A program made the translations under genes and the position numbers. Shown piece by piece: positions 54,003 to 62,483 of a DNA stretch of 64,000 bases. Below the pieces are notes generated by a model that saw only the letters and a program-made list of their open reading frames with translations, had not been told where the DNA came from and ran no database searches. How positions within the stretch are numbered: the stretch's first letter is position 1; each line of letters begins with the position of its first letter. Source of the DNA: an uncultured Chitinophagaceae bacterium (GTDB taxonomy: Bacteria; Bacteroidota; Bacteroidia; Chitinophagales; Chitinophagaceae); the NCBI GenBank assembly GCA_937958995.1, contig CALGAP010000023.1:186001-250000 (forward strand). The letters are read 5' to 3'.

Positions 54003-54228
54003 ATTTGGTTTGAGTTTAATCGTTGTGAATATTCAATTATTAAGACGTCAAATTCTGAAAAATGTTGGGTAATTGATTCACCCGCGATTATTTTAACATT
54101 TTAAATTTCACGAGATTATAGGACAAGGCGAGACTATAAAGCCGAATTTAGGGGAAAATAAGTGAAATCTCTTAAAAAAAATAATGATTACTGGTGAATT
54201 GAGCCCGCGGTTGTATGAAATGTCATTT
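54003..54228. other. AT-rich spacer between the small ORF and phoR
   Basis: No ORF of note and no strong stem-loop. It contains the upstream region of the small ORF and the 3' side of phoR. I see no terminator for phoR here. Confidence 0.4.
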
Positions 54229-55278
54229 CTACATCTTCTTAGCATCCAGCGTAAACCCCACGGTGGTTCCCACATCGGGAGTGCTGCGTACATGGATGCT
54301 TTGACCGTGCGCCTCGATAATGTGTTTGCAGATAGCCAGTCCCAGGCCCGTTCCCCCGCGGTCGCGGCTGCGGGCCGCATCGGTACGATAAAAGCGTTCG
54401 AATATGCGTCCCACATGCTCTTCGTCGATGCCAATACCATCATCGCTGATTTCGATCAATACATGCCGGTCGTCGGTGCGGTAAATGCTGGCTACTATAC
54501 TGCCGTTTTGTTTACCATACTTGGTGGCGTTCTCCACTAAATTGATCAATACCTGCTTTATTTTTTCCTTATCAGCAAACACCGTCACCGGCGCCTCGCA
54601 ACCTTTTTTTATGCTAGTCTTTATACCGAAGCTCTGCGCTTTGATGGATAGGGAATCATACACCTCACGAATCAGGTCCTGTATGACGAAGTGCTGCTTG
54701 TATAATAGCTGCTCGCCGCTTTCCAGCCGGGAAATTTCATCGAGGTCGGTGACGAGATTCACGAGGCGCTCCACATTTTTCGAAGTATTTTCCAAAAATT
54801 TTTTTCTTACCGCTTCTTCTTCCATGGCTCCGCCCAGCAAGGTCTCAACATAACTCTGTATGGCAAAGATGGGCGTCTTGAATTCATGCGCCAGGTTTTG
54901 CAAAAACTCTTTCCGATAAGCTTCATTCTTGCGTAGTAGCTCGATTTCTTCATTCCTTCGCTCGCCCCAGGCCTCTACATCGGCACGCACTTCGTCAATA
55001 CTTTTCCGCGGCAGCAGGTATTTAAAATACATTTCCTCTTTGCGCGTGGCCTTGGTCTGGTAGATCATTTTATAGATCAGCTTGATCTTGCGGTAAATGA
55101 ATTTTTCGAGGGTAAAAAGTATGAGGCCATAGCTTCCGGCAGACACCACTATGAGTGAGCCCACACCAATCTTCCAGCTACCCGTAAGCAGGAAAATGCC
55201 AAAAGCTATGGGCACGGAAAGTAAGCCCGCTGTGAAAGCGGAAAGCTGACGTGGAGAAAGGTTCTTGGTTGAAAGCAT
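54229..55278 (-). CDS. phoR: sensor histidine kinase, PhoR-like
   Basis: 349 residues. Two membrane helices (about residues 12-32 and 36-56) with almost no periplasmic loop, then a linker without a PAS domain. The H-box HEFKTPIFAIQSYVETLLGG (about residue 130) and the HATPase domain with NLVENATKYGKQ, DDGIGIDEEHVGRIFERFYR and GGTGLGLAICKHI are complete. It phosphorylates the response regulator encoded 22 bases upstream. The phosphate assignment rests on the architecture and on the neighbouring phosphate genes. Confidence 0.85.
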   Translation of the reverse strand: MLSTKNLSPRQLSAFTAGLLSVPIAFGIFLLTGSWKIGVGSLIVVSAGSYGLILFTLEKFIYRKIKLIYKMIYQTKATRKEEMYFKYLLPRKSIDEVRADVEAWGERRNEEIELLRKNEAYRKEFLQNLAHEFKTPIFAIQSYVETLLGGAMEEEAVRKKFLENTSKNVERLVNLVTDLDEISRLESGEQLLYKQHFVIQDLIREVYDSLSIKAQSFGIKTSIKKGCEAPVTVFADKEKIKQVLINLVENATKYGKQNGSIVASIYRTDDRHVLIEISDDGIGIDEEHVGRIFERFYRTDAARSRDRGGTGLGLAICKHIIEAHGQSIHVRSTPDVGTTVGFTLDAKKM

Positions 55279-55300
55279 GCCTGTTTACGAAGGTAAGCGA

Positions 55301-55981
55301 TCAGAGATCAAATTTATAGCCGACCCCTTTTACGGTGGTGATGCAATCGATACCCAGTTTCTGTCTTATCTTCCTGATATGTACATCGATGGTGCGGTCG
55401 CCCACAATCACGTCATTACCCCAGACCTGGTTCAGTATTTCATTGCGAAGAAACACGCGACCCGGGCGGGAAGCGAGCAGGTAAAGCAATTCAAATTCCT
55501 TTTTGGCCAAAACAACCGCGCGGCCATCTACGCGGGTCTCAAATTTTGCGGGGTCTATCTCCAGGTTTTCAATGCGTATCAGTTTGTCTTCAGGTTCCTT
55601 ATTGACCCGCCTGAACAAAGCATTTACCCGGCTTACCAATACTTTGGGACTGATGGGTTTACTCACATAGTCATCGGCGCCGGATTCCAGTCCCCTGATA
55701 TGCGAACTTTCATCGTTGAGCGCCGTTAGAAAAATGATGAGCGTGTCTTTAAAGGCAGGTTGCGCGCGGAGTATTTCGCATACTTCCACCCCGTTCTTCT
55801 TCGGCATCATAATGTCCAATACCACCAGGTCGGGATTGGTAGCACGGACTTTGGTAAGCGCCTCATCGCCATCTCTTGCCGTCACCACTTCATACCCTTC
55901 TTTCACCAGGTTGTATTGGATAATCTCTCGTATGTCGGGCTCGTCATCAGCAATGAGGATTGTCTTGCCTTTAGGATCCAT
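55301..55981 (-). CDS. phoB: OmpR/PhoB-family response regulator
   Basis: 226 residues. Receiver domain (about residues 1-125) with acidic pocket DDEPD, phospho-acceptor Asp in VVLDIMMPKKNG and Lys in SKPISPKV. A winged-helix DNA-binding domain follows (about 130-226; FELLYLLASRPGRVFLRNEIL, VGDRTIDVHIRKIRQKLG). It pairs with the kinase downstream. A -7 element TAGGTTTGC for this strand lies at 55996-56004. Confidence 0.88.
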   Translation of the reverse strand: MDPKGKTILIADDEPDIREIIQYNLVKEGYEVVTARDGDEALTKVRATNPDLVVLDIMMPKKNGVEVCEILRAQPAFKDTLIIFLTALNDESSHIRGLESGADDYVSKPISPKVLVSRVNALFRRVNKEPEDKLIRIENLEIDPAKFETRVDGRAVVLAKKEFELLYLLASRPGRVFLRNEILNQVWGNDVIVGDRTIDVHIRKIRQKLGIDCITTVKGVGYKFDL

Positions 55982-55995
55982 TCAACGAAATTTTG

Positions 55996-56021
55996 GCAAA
56001 CCTACAGAAATGAGCCTGTAG
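55996..56021 (-). promoter_or_regulatory. phoB -7 element with overlapping CTACAG...CTGTAG palindrome
   Basis: The minus strand reads TAGGTTTGC (55996-56004). CTACAG and CTGTAG (56002-56021) form an inverted repeat overlapping the -7 element, so it could be an operator. No -33 TTG is evident. Confidence 0.4.
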
Positions 56022-56144
56022 CTGCGATTGGTAATATTGAGTTCACAATTTCTTAATATAAAGGGGAAAAATGTGGCCTTCGTGCCCAATTTTAGTGACC
56101 GGCTGCCGTTATATTATACTGGACCCCGTACAACCAATTGGTCG

Positions 56145-56153
56145 TATTTTTGC
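56145..56153 (+). promoter_or_regulatory. -7 promoter element for the secreted His/Cys protein
   Basis: TATTTTTGC is a perfect -7 match, 20 bases before ATG 56174. It excludes the GTG at 56165 as a preferred start. No TTG at -33. Confidence 0.45.
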
Positions 56154-56173
56154 TCTTTTAGAGCGTGCACCGT

Positions 56174-58384
56174 ATGAAACTCTATATACCCTTTGTTGTC
56201 ATTATGCTGTTATTGCCAGGCCTTTCGGCTGTGGCCCAAAGTACCAGTGGCTTTAAAGTTGCCCTGGAAAGGGTGCTTTGGCACGATAACATCGATAAGC
56301 AACAGGGTAAACTGGTACCGCCGGGTGGGGTAAAAGTTTCCCGCGATGAGTCGGTCAACCTGCAGATCACCGACGCGCTTACACGCGGTGTAGATGAGCT
56401 GCAATTGAAATTTGAACAGGACTCCACTATGACCAGCCAGGAGAAGGTCAAATACCTGCGCAGCCTCGATTTCCTGCTACAGGGTTTCAATGCCTATTAT
56501 TACCGGAAAAATTTCCCGCCCACCATCGCGCCAGCGCTGATTGAGGCTTTTGAAAAATGCGTGGAGCTGGATAGACGAAAAGAGAGTTTTCTCCCGGTCA
56601 TCATCGAAAACAGTTATGGCGTAGGTAAACTGCTGGTAGAGGCTATGCGTTTTTCGGAAGATAATCCTGGTATGGCCGGCGCGCGTGAGGTGTTGTTTGT
56701 GAAATACTGCGACCTGTATCCCGACGAAATACTTCCTGAACTCAGAAAGCATCTTAATTCGCCGTCGGTGGACAGTCTCATCAAAGTGGCCGCGCTGCAC
56801 GATATCAGGAAGGTGTACGATTTTGCGCAGGCCCGCGATGCATTGGCTAACCGTATTCGCAGGCATCCTGATTCACTGGTGCAACTGATAGCCAGGATGG
56901 CCGCCAGTCCCAGTGGACAAATTTATTTCCCCTTCCTCGACAACCTTCGCCGCGGTAAGATCACTTTCGAAGAAATTGATAAAGTAAAAGATAATGACCT
57001 CGCGTACTTCCGCCTGCTGGTGAGAACGCGGATGGATTATGTGCGCCGCACGCTGCCGCCCTACAACGAGACTATCAGCGAAATGCAATCGCTGGCCAAG
57101 ATGATGACCAACCGCGCGCAGCGGTATTTTATCCGTGAAATCAATGCGCTGCACTCTGAGCCCGACCATGTGCGCTTCCGCCGGCTCGATGGTTTATCTC
57201 CCCAGGAATTATACTACCTGGCTGTGTTGGGCGAAGATGAAATTTATACTTCCAGCTATACCCGCGGTGTGTATCCCGCCATATTTGCGCGCATGGCCAA
57301 CCCTCGTGGCGACAGCCTCATCATGAGCGTGCACGGCGATTATTTCCGCAAGTTTATCAAGATGGCAGCGGGGTATAACACGCTGAACCACTTCCTCGGT
57401 ACGATGGATAAGCAAAACGCGGAAACGCTGATGAAGGCCTTCGTGATTGGGCTGGAAAGACCCGGCGGCACGCGCGAGAACGACCTGGAAAATGCGGTGG
57501 ACGTAGCCGATTCGTACAGCAGCATCATGGACAAGAATAAGGACCTGGCCAATTTTATATTGAATGAAGTGAAGGTGAACTATACGCGCAATGTGCAGGA
57601 CAACAACAAACGCGGTATGGTGATCTATAACCTGCTGCGCATATTGTTTGAATCGGCTGATACTGCCCGGAAAACAGACTTGTCAGCGATACTCGGTATT
57701 CCCTCCGTTTATAATGTTAAGAGAGATGAGCTGGCAGACGACAGCGGCCGCGTAGTGCAACAGGTGTTTTTCTATGGCGATGAAGACAAAGATGGCCAGA
57801 TGTCATTTGCCAACTTTATGAGTATGTTCAGGGGCAGGCCCGAATGGAAGGTAGATGAAAAGAATCCTGATTTTGTTACCATCATTTCCACCCGCGGGAA
57901 GCCCGTACATATCTATGCCAACCGTCCGCTGTTTGGTGAACACGATCCCGATCAGCGCGCGCAGGAAAGACTGGCCGCCTACCTGGAAAGTAAGAACCTG
58001 AAACCCTCCATCGTAATACATCGCGGTCATAGCTACCACCTGCCTTCTACACTAAAAGGTCTTTCGCCTTCGGCGAAAATTGTGGTGCTGGGTTCCTGCG
58101 GCGGGTACAACAATCTTAACGAAGTGTTAACGATTTGTAAAGATGCGCATATCATTTCCTCGAAACAGGTGGGTACCAAGACCGTGAACGAGCCTATTTT
58201 GCAGGCAATCAACAACCTGATGGTCGGTGGTAAAGACATTGACTGGATCAGCATGTGGCGCGAACTCAGCGCCCGCTTCACTACCGGCGAAGCCAAGGAG
58301 AAATTCGACGACTACATTCCGCCATACAAAAACCTCGGCGCAATCTTCATTAAGGCTTATCGTAAGGCGATGGGCGAGGAGTAG
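56174..58384 (+). CDS. secreted protein of unknown function with clan CD peptidase-like C-terminal motifs
   Basis: 736 residues from ATG 56174. Signal peptide to about residue 22 (LSAVAQ), then about 480 mostly helical residues with no motif I recognise. Residues 536-547 (DEDKDGQMSF start) resemble an EF-hand calcium loop, though the twelfth residue is Asn. The C-terminal domain (about 555-730) looks alpha/beta: a strand ending in VIHRGHSYHL (His at 619) and a strand ending in IVVLGSCGG (Cys at 642). This arrangement recalls the His/Cys dyad of clan CD cysteine peptidases (caspase, gingipain, separase, CHAT), but the fold is inferred. The protein is likely periplasmic or exported. It starts alone after the phoB divergent region. 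Confidence 0.6.
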   Translation: MKLYIPFVVIMLLLPGLSAVAQSTSGFKVALERVLWHDNIDKQQGKLVPPGGVKVSRDESVNLQITDALTRGVDELQLKFEQDSTMTSQEKVKYLRSLDFLLQGFNAYYYRKNFPPTIAPALIEAFEKCVELDRRKESFLPVIIENSYGVGKLLVEAMRFSEDNPGMAGAREVLFVKYCDLYPDEILPELRKHLNSPSVDSLIKVAALHDIRKVYDFAQARDALANRIRRHPDSLVQLIARMAASPSGQIYFPFLDNLRRGKITFEEIDKVKDNDLAYFRLLVRTRMDYVRRTLPPYNETISEMQSLAKMMTNRAQRYFIREINALHSEPDHVRFRRLDGLSPQELYYLAVLGEDEIYTSSYTRGVYPAIFARMANPRGDSLIMSVHGDYFRKFIKMAAGYNTLNHFLGTMDKQNAETLMKAFVIGLERPGGTRENDLENAVDVADSYSSIMDKNKDLANFILNEVKVNYTRNVQDNNKRGMVIYNLLRILFESADTARKTDLSAILGIPSVYNVKRDELADDSGRVVQQVFFYGDEDKDGQMSFANFMSMFRGRPEWKVDEKNPDFVTIISTRGKPVHIYANRPLFGEHDPDQRAQERLAAYLESKNLKPSIVIHRGHSYHLPSTLKGLSPSAKIVVLGSCGGYNNLNEVLTICKDAHIISSKQVGTKTVNEPILQAINNLMVGGKDIDWISMWRELSARFTTGEAKEKFDDYIPPYKNLGAIFIKAYRKAMGEE

Positions 58385-58390
58385 TTGCTG

Positions 58391-58481
58391 GTTCCGGGTT
58401 GGAAGTACCCGGTTGCTGCCGCGCTTCCTTAACCGCTGATCAAATCTGATCTCCCGAAAGCCGAAACACAAAACCCGAAAC
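58391..58481. repeat. dispersed repeat of the AACCCGAAAC type before the ABC gene
   Basis: TTCCGGGTT (58393-58401) faces AACCCGAAAC (58472-58481) as an imperfect inverted repeat, and GGTTGCTGCCGCGC (58411-58424) is 13/14 identical to 27074-27087. Confidence 0.55.
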
Positions 58482-58483
58482 TG

Positions 58484-58491
58484 TATCTTTG
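58484..58491 (+). promoter_or_regulatory. -7 promoter element for the ABC exporter
   Basis: TATCTTTG ends seven bases before ATG 58499; the transcript would have almost no leader. It abuts the end of the dispersed repeat. Confidence 0.45.
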
Positions 58492-58498
58492 ATGCCGC

Positions 58499-60307
58499 AT
58501 GTCTTCAAAAACTACGGGGAAGAAAATATTCGATTTTGGATTGCTACGAAGGGTATTCCGCTATGCGTCGCCATATAAGAGGCGATTTTATATCTCTGTG
58601 GTTCTTGCTATTGTTTTGGCAGCCATTTCCCCGGTAAGGCCATGGCTTATTCAGCTCACGGTAAATGATTATGTGAAAGAAGGGCAGCCGCTTGCCGAAC
58701 AGGTAAAACTGATTAATGTAATTGTCACCATCACCCTCATCCAGGTGGGACTGTTACTGGTGGAGACTATTTTTCGTTTTTATTTCACTTATATCACGGC
58801 CTGGCTCGGGCAGACAGTGGTAAAAGATCTGCGCGTGTTTGTTTACCGGAAAATTCTTCGTCTCAATCTTACACAGTACGATAAAACGCCGATTGGTACA
58901 CTCACTACCCGTACCATCAATGATATTGAAGCCATCAACGATATTTTCGCTGAAGGGCTGATTCCCATCATCGCAGATTTGTTGTCGATTATTGCGGTAT
59001 TGGTATATATGTTCTTTACCGACTGGCGGCTGACGCTGGTGAGCCTGGCGCCATTTCCCATACTGATTGTGGCCACGTATTTCTTTAAAGAAAGCGTGAA
59101 CAAATCATTTATTCGTGTGCGTAATGCGGTAGCGCAGCTGAATGCCTTTGTGCAGGAGCATATCACCGGCATGCACGTGGTGCAGGCCTTTGCTGCGGAA
59201 GAGAAGGAAATGGAGAAATTCAAGGTCATCAACCGTGAGCATCGCAACGCGAATATCAGGGCCATTTTCGCGTATTCGGTTTTCTTTCCCGTAGTGGAAA
59301 TTGTGCTGGCTGTGGGCACCGGCCTCATGGTGTGGTGGGCCGCCACGCATGCTGAAGTGCTGCCACCTGCAGAAGCCAAGGAACTGATCGGTACTATGAT
59401 CAGTTTTTACCTCTGCTTAAACCTGCTGTTCAGGCCTCTCCGCGTTATAGCCGATAAATTCAACGTGCTGCAAATGGGTATGGTGGCCAGCGAGCGTGTG
59501 TTCAAAGTGCTCGATAATGAGGACGTGATCACCAGGGAAGGTACCTACGCCCCCGGTCATGTGAAGGGAAAGATCAGTTTCGAACACGTGACTTTTGCCT
59601 ATGTGGATGACCGTTATGTACTGAAGGATATTTCCTTTACCGTGCAACCCGGCGAGACGGTGGCAATTGTGGGTCATACCGGCAGCGGCAAAACGAGTAT
59701 TATCAGCCTGCTTAACCGTTTATACCAAATCAAACAGGGCGCCATCAAGATTGACGATGTAAACATTGAAGAATATAAGCTGGATGCGTTGCGAAAGAAT
59801 ATAGGTGTGGTGTTGCAGGATGTATTTCTTTTTTCCGGCTCTGTGATGGACAATATCACGCTGCGCAATCCCGAAATTCCCCGCGAGCGGGTTGTCGAGG
59901 CTGCGAAGCTCATTGATATGCATGATTTTATTATGACGCTGCCTGGCGGCTATGATTATAACGTGATGGAAAGGGGAAGCAGCCTGAGCCTGGGCCAGCG
60001 GCAATTGCTATCGTTTATCCGCGTATTATTGTATAACCCCTCCATTTTGATTTTGGACGAAGCTACTTCGTCGGTTGATACTGAAAGTGAACTGCTGATA
60101 CAGCAGGCGATTGATAAATTGATCGCCGGACGCACATCGATTGTCATTGCGCACCGGCTGTCGACCATTCGCAAGGCCAACAAGATAATTGTGCTCGACA
60201 AGGGCGAGATCAAGGAAATGGGCAGCCACGACGAGCTGATGGAATTGCGGGGTCATTATTACAAGCTGCACCAAATGCAGTTTGAGAAGCATGTGGCTGC
60301 GGGCTAG
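58499..60307 (+). CDS. ABC transporter, fused permease and ATPase (MsbA/multidrug type)
   Basis: 602 residues. Six membrane helices (about residues 25-330) and an ATPase domain (about 350-595). Walker A is GHTGSGKTS, followed by the Q-loop in VLQDVFLFSG, the signature LSLGQRQ and Walker B ILILDEATSSVD, then the switch His in AHRLS. Homodimeric exporters of this kind flip lipids or drugs; the substrate cannot be read from sequence. There is no accessory gene beside it. Confidence 0.92.
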   Translation: MSSKTTGKKIFDFGLLRRVFRYASPYKRRFYISVVLAIVLAAISPVRPWLIQLTVNDYVKEGQPLAEQVKLINVIVTITLIQVGLLLVETIFRFYFTYITAWLGQTVVKDLRVFVYRKILRLNLTQYDKTPIGTLTTRTINDIEAINDIFAEGLIPIIADLLSIIAVLVYMFFTDWRLTLVSLAPFPILIVATYFFKESVNKSFIRVRNAVAQLNAFVQEHITGMHVVQAFAAEEKEMEKFKVINREHRNANIRAIFAYSVFFPVVEIVLAVGTGLMVWWAATHAEVLPPAEAKELIGTMISFYLCLNLLFRPLRVIADKFNVLQMGMVASERVFKVLDNEDVITREGTYAPGHVKGKISFEHVTFAYVDDRYVLKDISFTVQPGETVAIVGHTGSGKTSIISLLNRLYQIKQGAIKIDDVNIEEYKLDALRKNIGVVLQDVFLFSGSVMDNITLRNPEIPRERVVEAAKLIDMHDFIMTLPGGYDYNVMERGSSLSLGQRQLLSFIRVLLYNPSILILDEATSSVDTESELLIQQAIDKLIAGRTSIVIAHRLSTIRKANKIIVLDKGEIKEMGSHDELMELRGHYYKLHQMQFEKHVAAG

Positions 60308-60412
60308 GGGTGAGAATCCGCGAAAAAGACCCGAAAAAACAGATTGAATCCCAACCGATTTTATTCCTTTAAAATACTCCCTGTTTCCAGCGGCTTTTTA
60401 AGCCCCCATCCT

Positions 60413-60421
60413 TATCTTTGC
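60413..60421 (+). promoter_or_regulatory. -7 promoter element of the ATP synthase operon
   Basis: TATCTTTGC is a perfect -7 match, 20 bases before ATG 60442. A GGCTT-TTT-AAGCC stem (60392-60404) occupies the -33 side, where no TTG is seen. Confidence 0.55.
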
Positions 60422-60441
60422 AGCCAAATTTAAAAACCGGC

Positions 60442-61605
60442 ATGGTGGCTAAACGTCTCAAACCCTTATTGGTAGCGGCTTTCAGCTTAGGCATATTGAT
60501 TTTTTCTAATATTTCTTTGGCCCAGGGTGACCATGGACATGGTGCGGCATCAGGGCATAAGGAAGAGGAGAAGCTCAATCCTTCCGAAATAATACTCGAT
60601 CACGTGGCGGATGGTCATGAATTTCACTTCGGCAAAATCACCATCCCCTTACCCATAATATTGTATTCTCCCGAGCGCGGCTTTACCGCATTTATGTCTT
60701 CAGCCTTCCATCATGGCACTGAGGCACATAACGGCTACCGGCTGGTAACCAGGGAATATATTGAGGAGCATAAACTGAATGAAGGACAGGAAAAACCCCT
60801 GTTCGAAGCCAATAAGATTTATGCAGTGGATGCTTCGGGCAAGCCCGATGCCAGCATCAGCGTGCTGGATCTGTCGATGACGCGCAATGTGGTGCAGATG
60901 CTGATTTCGGTAATCCTGCTGATCGTGATCATGACCCGCATTGCGAAGAAATATGAAAGCGGTGTGGGTGTGAAAACGGCGCCGACAGGTTTCCAAAGTG
61001 CGGTAGAGCCCATCATCACTTTTGTGCGCGATGAAGTGGCAAAGCCCAACCTGGGTCATAGCTATGGCAAGTACATGCCGCTGCTGCTTACTATTTTCTT
61101 CTTTATTCTGATTAATAACCTGATTGGTTTAATACCCGGCGCTGCCAACGTAACCGGTAATATTGCTTTCACTGCTGTGCTGGCCCTGGTTGCATTTATT
61201 GTAATCATGTTCAGCTCCAATAAGCATTACTGGGCGCATATCTTCTGGCCGCCGGTGCCCCTGGGTGTTAAGTTCATTATGATACCCGTTGAAATCATGG
61301 GCATTTTCACCAAGCCCTTTGCGTTGATGATACGTTTGTTTGCCAACATGATTTCGGGGCATATCATCATCCTCAGCTTTATCTGTCTCATATTCATATT
61401 CGGCGCCATGAACACATACCTGGGCTATGGCACATCGCCCTTCTTCCTGGCGTTGACCGTATTCATTTACCTGTTGGAGTGCCTGGTGGCATTTATCCAG
61501 GCGTATATCTTCGCCAACCTTACCGCAATATTTATCGGTCAGGCATTTGAAGGCGGACATGAACATGAGGATGTACCGGGACATGAAGATCCCGTAGTGA
61601 TTTAG
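60442..61605 (+). CDS. atpB: ATP synthase F0 subunit a
   Basis: 387 residues. It has a cleavable signal-like N-terminus (SNISLAQ) and a long periplasmic His/Glu-rich extension, a form usual in Bacteroidota and longer than in E. coli. Then come about six membrane helices, including MIRLFANMISGHIIILSF with the essential Arg of the half-channel, and YIFANLTAIFIGQAF. The His-rich C-terminus (GGHEHEDVPGHED) is noticeable. The start at ATG 60442 is set by the promoter; the frame extends to TTG 60418, inside the -7 element. Confidence 0.94.
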   Translation: MVAKRLKPLLVAAFSLGILIFSNISLAQGDHGHGAASGHKEEEKLNPSEIILDHVADGHEFHFGKITIPLPIILYSPERGFTAFMSSAFHHGTEAHNGYRLVTREYIEEHKLNEGQEKPLFEANKIYAVDASGKPDASISVLDLSMTRNVVQMLISVILLIVIMTRIAKKYESGVGVKTAPTGFQSAVEPIITFVRDEVAKPNLGHSYGKYMPLLLTIFFFILINNLIGLIPGAANVTGNIAFTAVLALVAFIVIMFSSNKHYWAHIFWPPVPLGVKFIMIPVEIMGIFTKPFALMIRLFANMISGHIIILSFICLIFIFGAMNTYLGYGTSPFFLALTVFIYLLECLVAFIQAYIFANLTAIFIGQAFEGGHEHEDVPGHEDPVVI

Positions 61606-61637
61606 TCAGTTCTTTTTTAATTATAAAAACAAGTATC

Positions 61638-61886
61638 ATGGATTTGATGAACATTTTGTTACAAGCCACTACCGCCGTTCAGCCTGGTCTGGGTGCTATT
61701 GGCGCTGGTCTCGCTGCCATCGGTGCAGGTATTGGTGTGGGTTTGATTGGTAAAGGTGCTGTTGAAGCTATTGCCCGTCAACCGGAAGCAACAAATGACA
61801 TTCGTGGTAACATGATCCTTGCTGCGGCCCTGGTAGAAGGTGTTGCCCTTCTGGCTGCCGTAGCTGGTCTGCTGGCTGTACTGTAA
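61638..61886 (+). CDS. atpE: ATP synthase F0 subunit c
   Basis: 82 residues, two membrane helices joined by the polar loop ARQPEA. The first helix is Gly-rich (GAIGAGLAAIGAGIGVGLIG). The ion-binding Glu is in AALVEGVALLAAV. The absence of extra polar ligands in helix 1 favours proton use. A terminator-like hairpin follows. Confidence 0.95.
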   Translation: MDLMNILLQATTAVQPGLGAIGAGLAAIGAGIGVGLIGKGAVEAIARQPEATNDIRGNMILAAALVEGVALLAAVAGLLAVL

Positions 61887-61912
61887 GCCGCTCCATTATC
61901 ACGTAAAAAAAT

Positions 61913-61952
61913 TACTGCATTCAAAGCACAGGGCAGCGAATGCAGTATTTTT
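61913..61952 (+). terminator. terminator-like hairpin between atpE and atpF
   Basis: ACTGCATTC (61914-61922) pairs perfectly with GAATGCAGT (61938-61946), extended by one A/T pair, with five T residues after it. It lies inside the ATP synthase operon, so it would act as a partial terminator or an mRNA stabiliser. Confidence 0.7.
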
Positions 61953-61992
61953 CGACCAAGAAGCTTAAAACATACGATAAAGAACATTTATT

Positions 61993-62481
61993 ATGCTTAA
62001 CCCAAGTATTGGATTAATTCTGTGGAACCTGATAGCTTTCCTTGTGCTGCTTTTCATCTTAGGAAAGTTTGCCTGGAAGCCGATCCTGAAGTCATTAAAA
62101 ACAAGGGAAAACAACATAGCAGAGTCGCTCGCTTCTGCTGAGAAGGTGCGTGCAGAAATGGCGCAGCTGAAAAGTGAAAACGAAGCGCTGTTGGCAAAAG
62201 CACGTGAGGAAAGAGCGCAGATGCTGAAAGAAGCACGCGATACCAAAGAGAAGATCATCAACGAAGCGAAGGAACAGGCCAAACTGGAAGCCAACAAAAT
62301 TATTTCCGATGCACAGGCAGCCATCCAGCAACAGAAAATGGCAGCGCTTACCGATGTGAAGAACCAGGTGGGCAACCTCGTGATCGAAGTGGCGGAGAAA
62401 GTATTGCGCCGCGAGCTGGGCAACAAAGCACAGCAGGAAAATTATATTAAAGAACTGGCAGACGAAATCAAATTGAATTAA
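61993..62481 (+). CDS. atpF: ATP synthase F0 subunit b
   Basis: 162 residues: one N-terminal membrane helix (about residues 6-25, LILWNLIAFLVLLFILG) and a long charged coiled coil forming the peripheral stalk, as in all b subunits. It begins 106 bases after atpE and ends 2 bases before atpH. Confidence 0.94.
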   Translation: MLNPSIGLILWNLIAFLVLLFILGKFAWKPILKSLKTRENNIAESLASAEKVRAEMAQLKSENEALLAKAREERAQMLKEARDTKEKIINEAKEQAKLEANKIISDAQAAIQQQKMAALTDVKNQVGNLVIEVAEKVLRRELGNKAQQENYIKELADEIKLN

Positions 62482-62483
62482 TC

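Noticed and set aside
60418..60441. TTG start for atpB
   Set aside because: The codon is inside the -7 element TATCTTTGC and would not be transcribed as part of the coding region.
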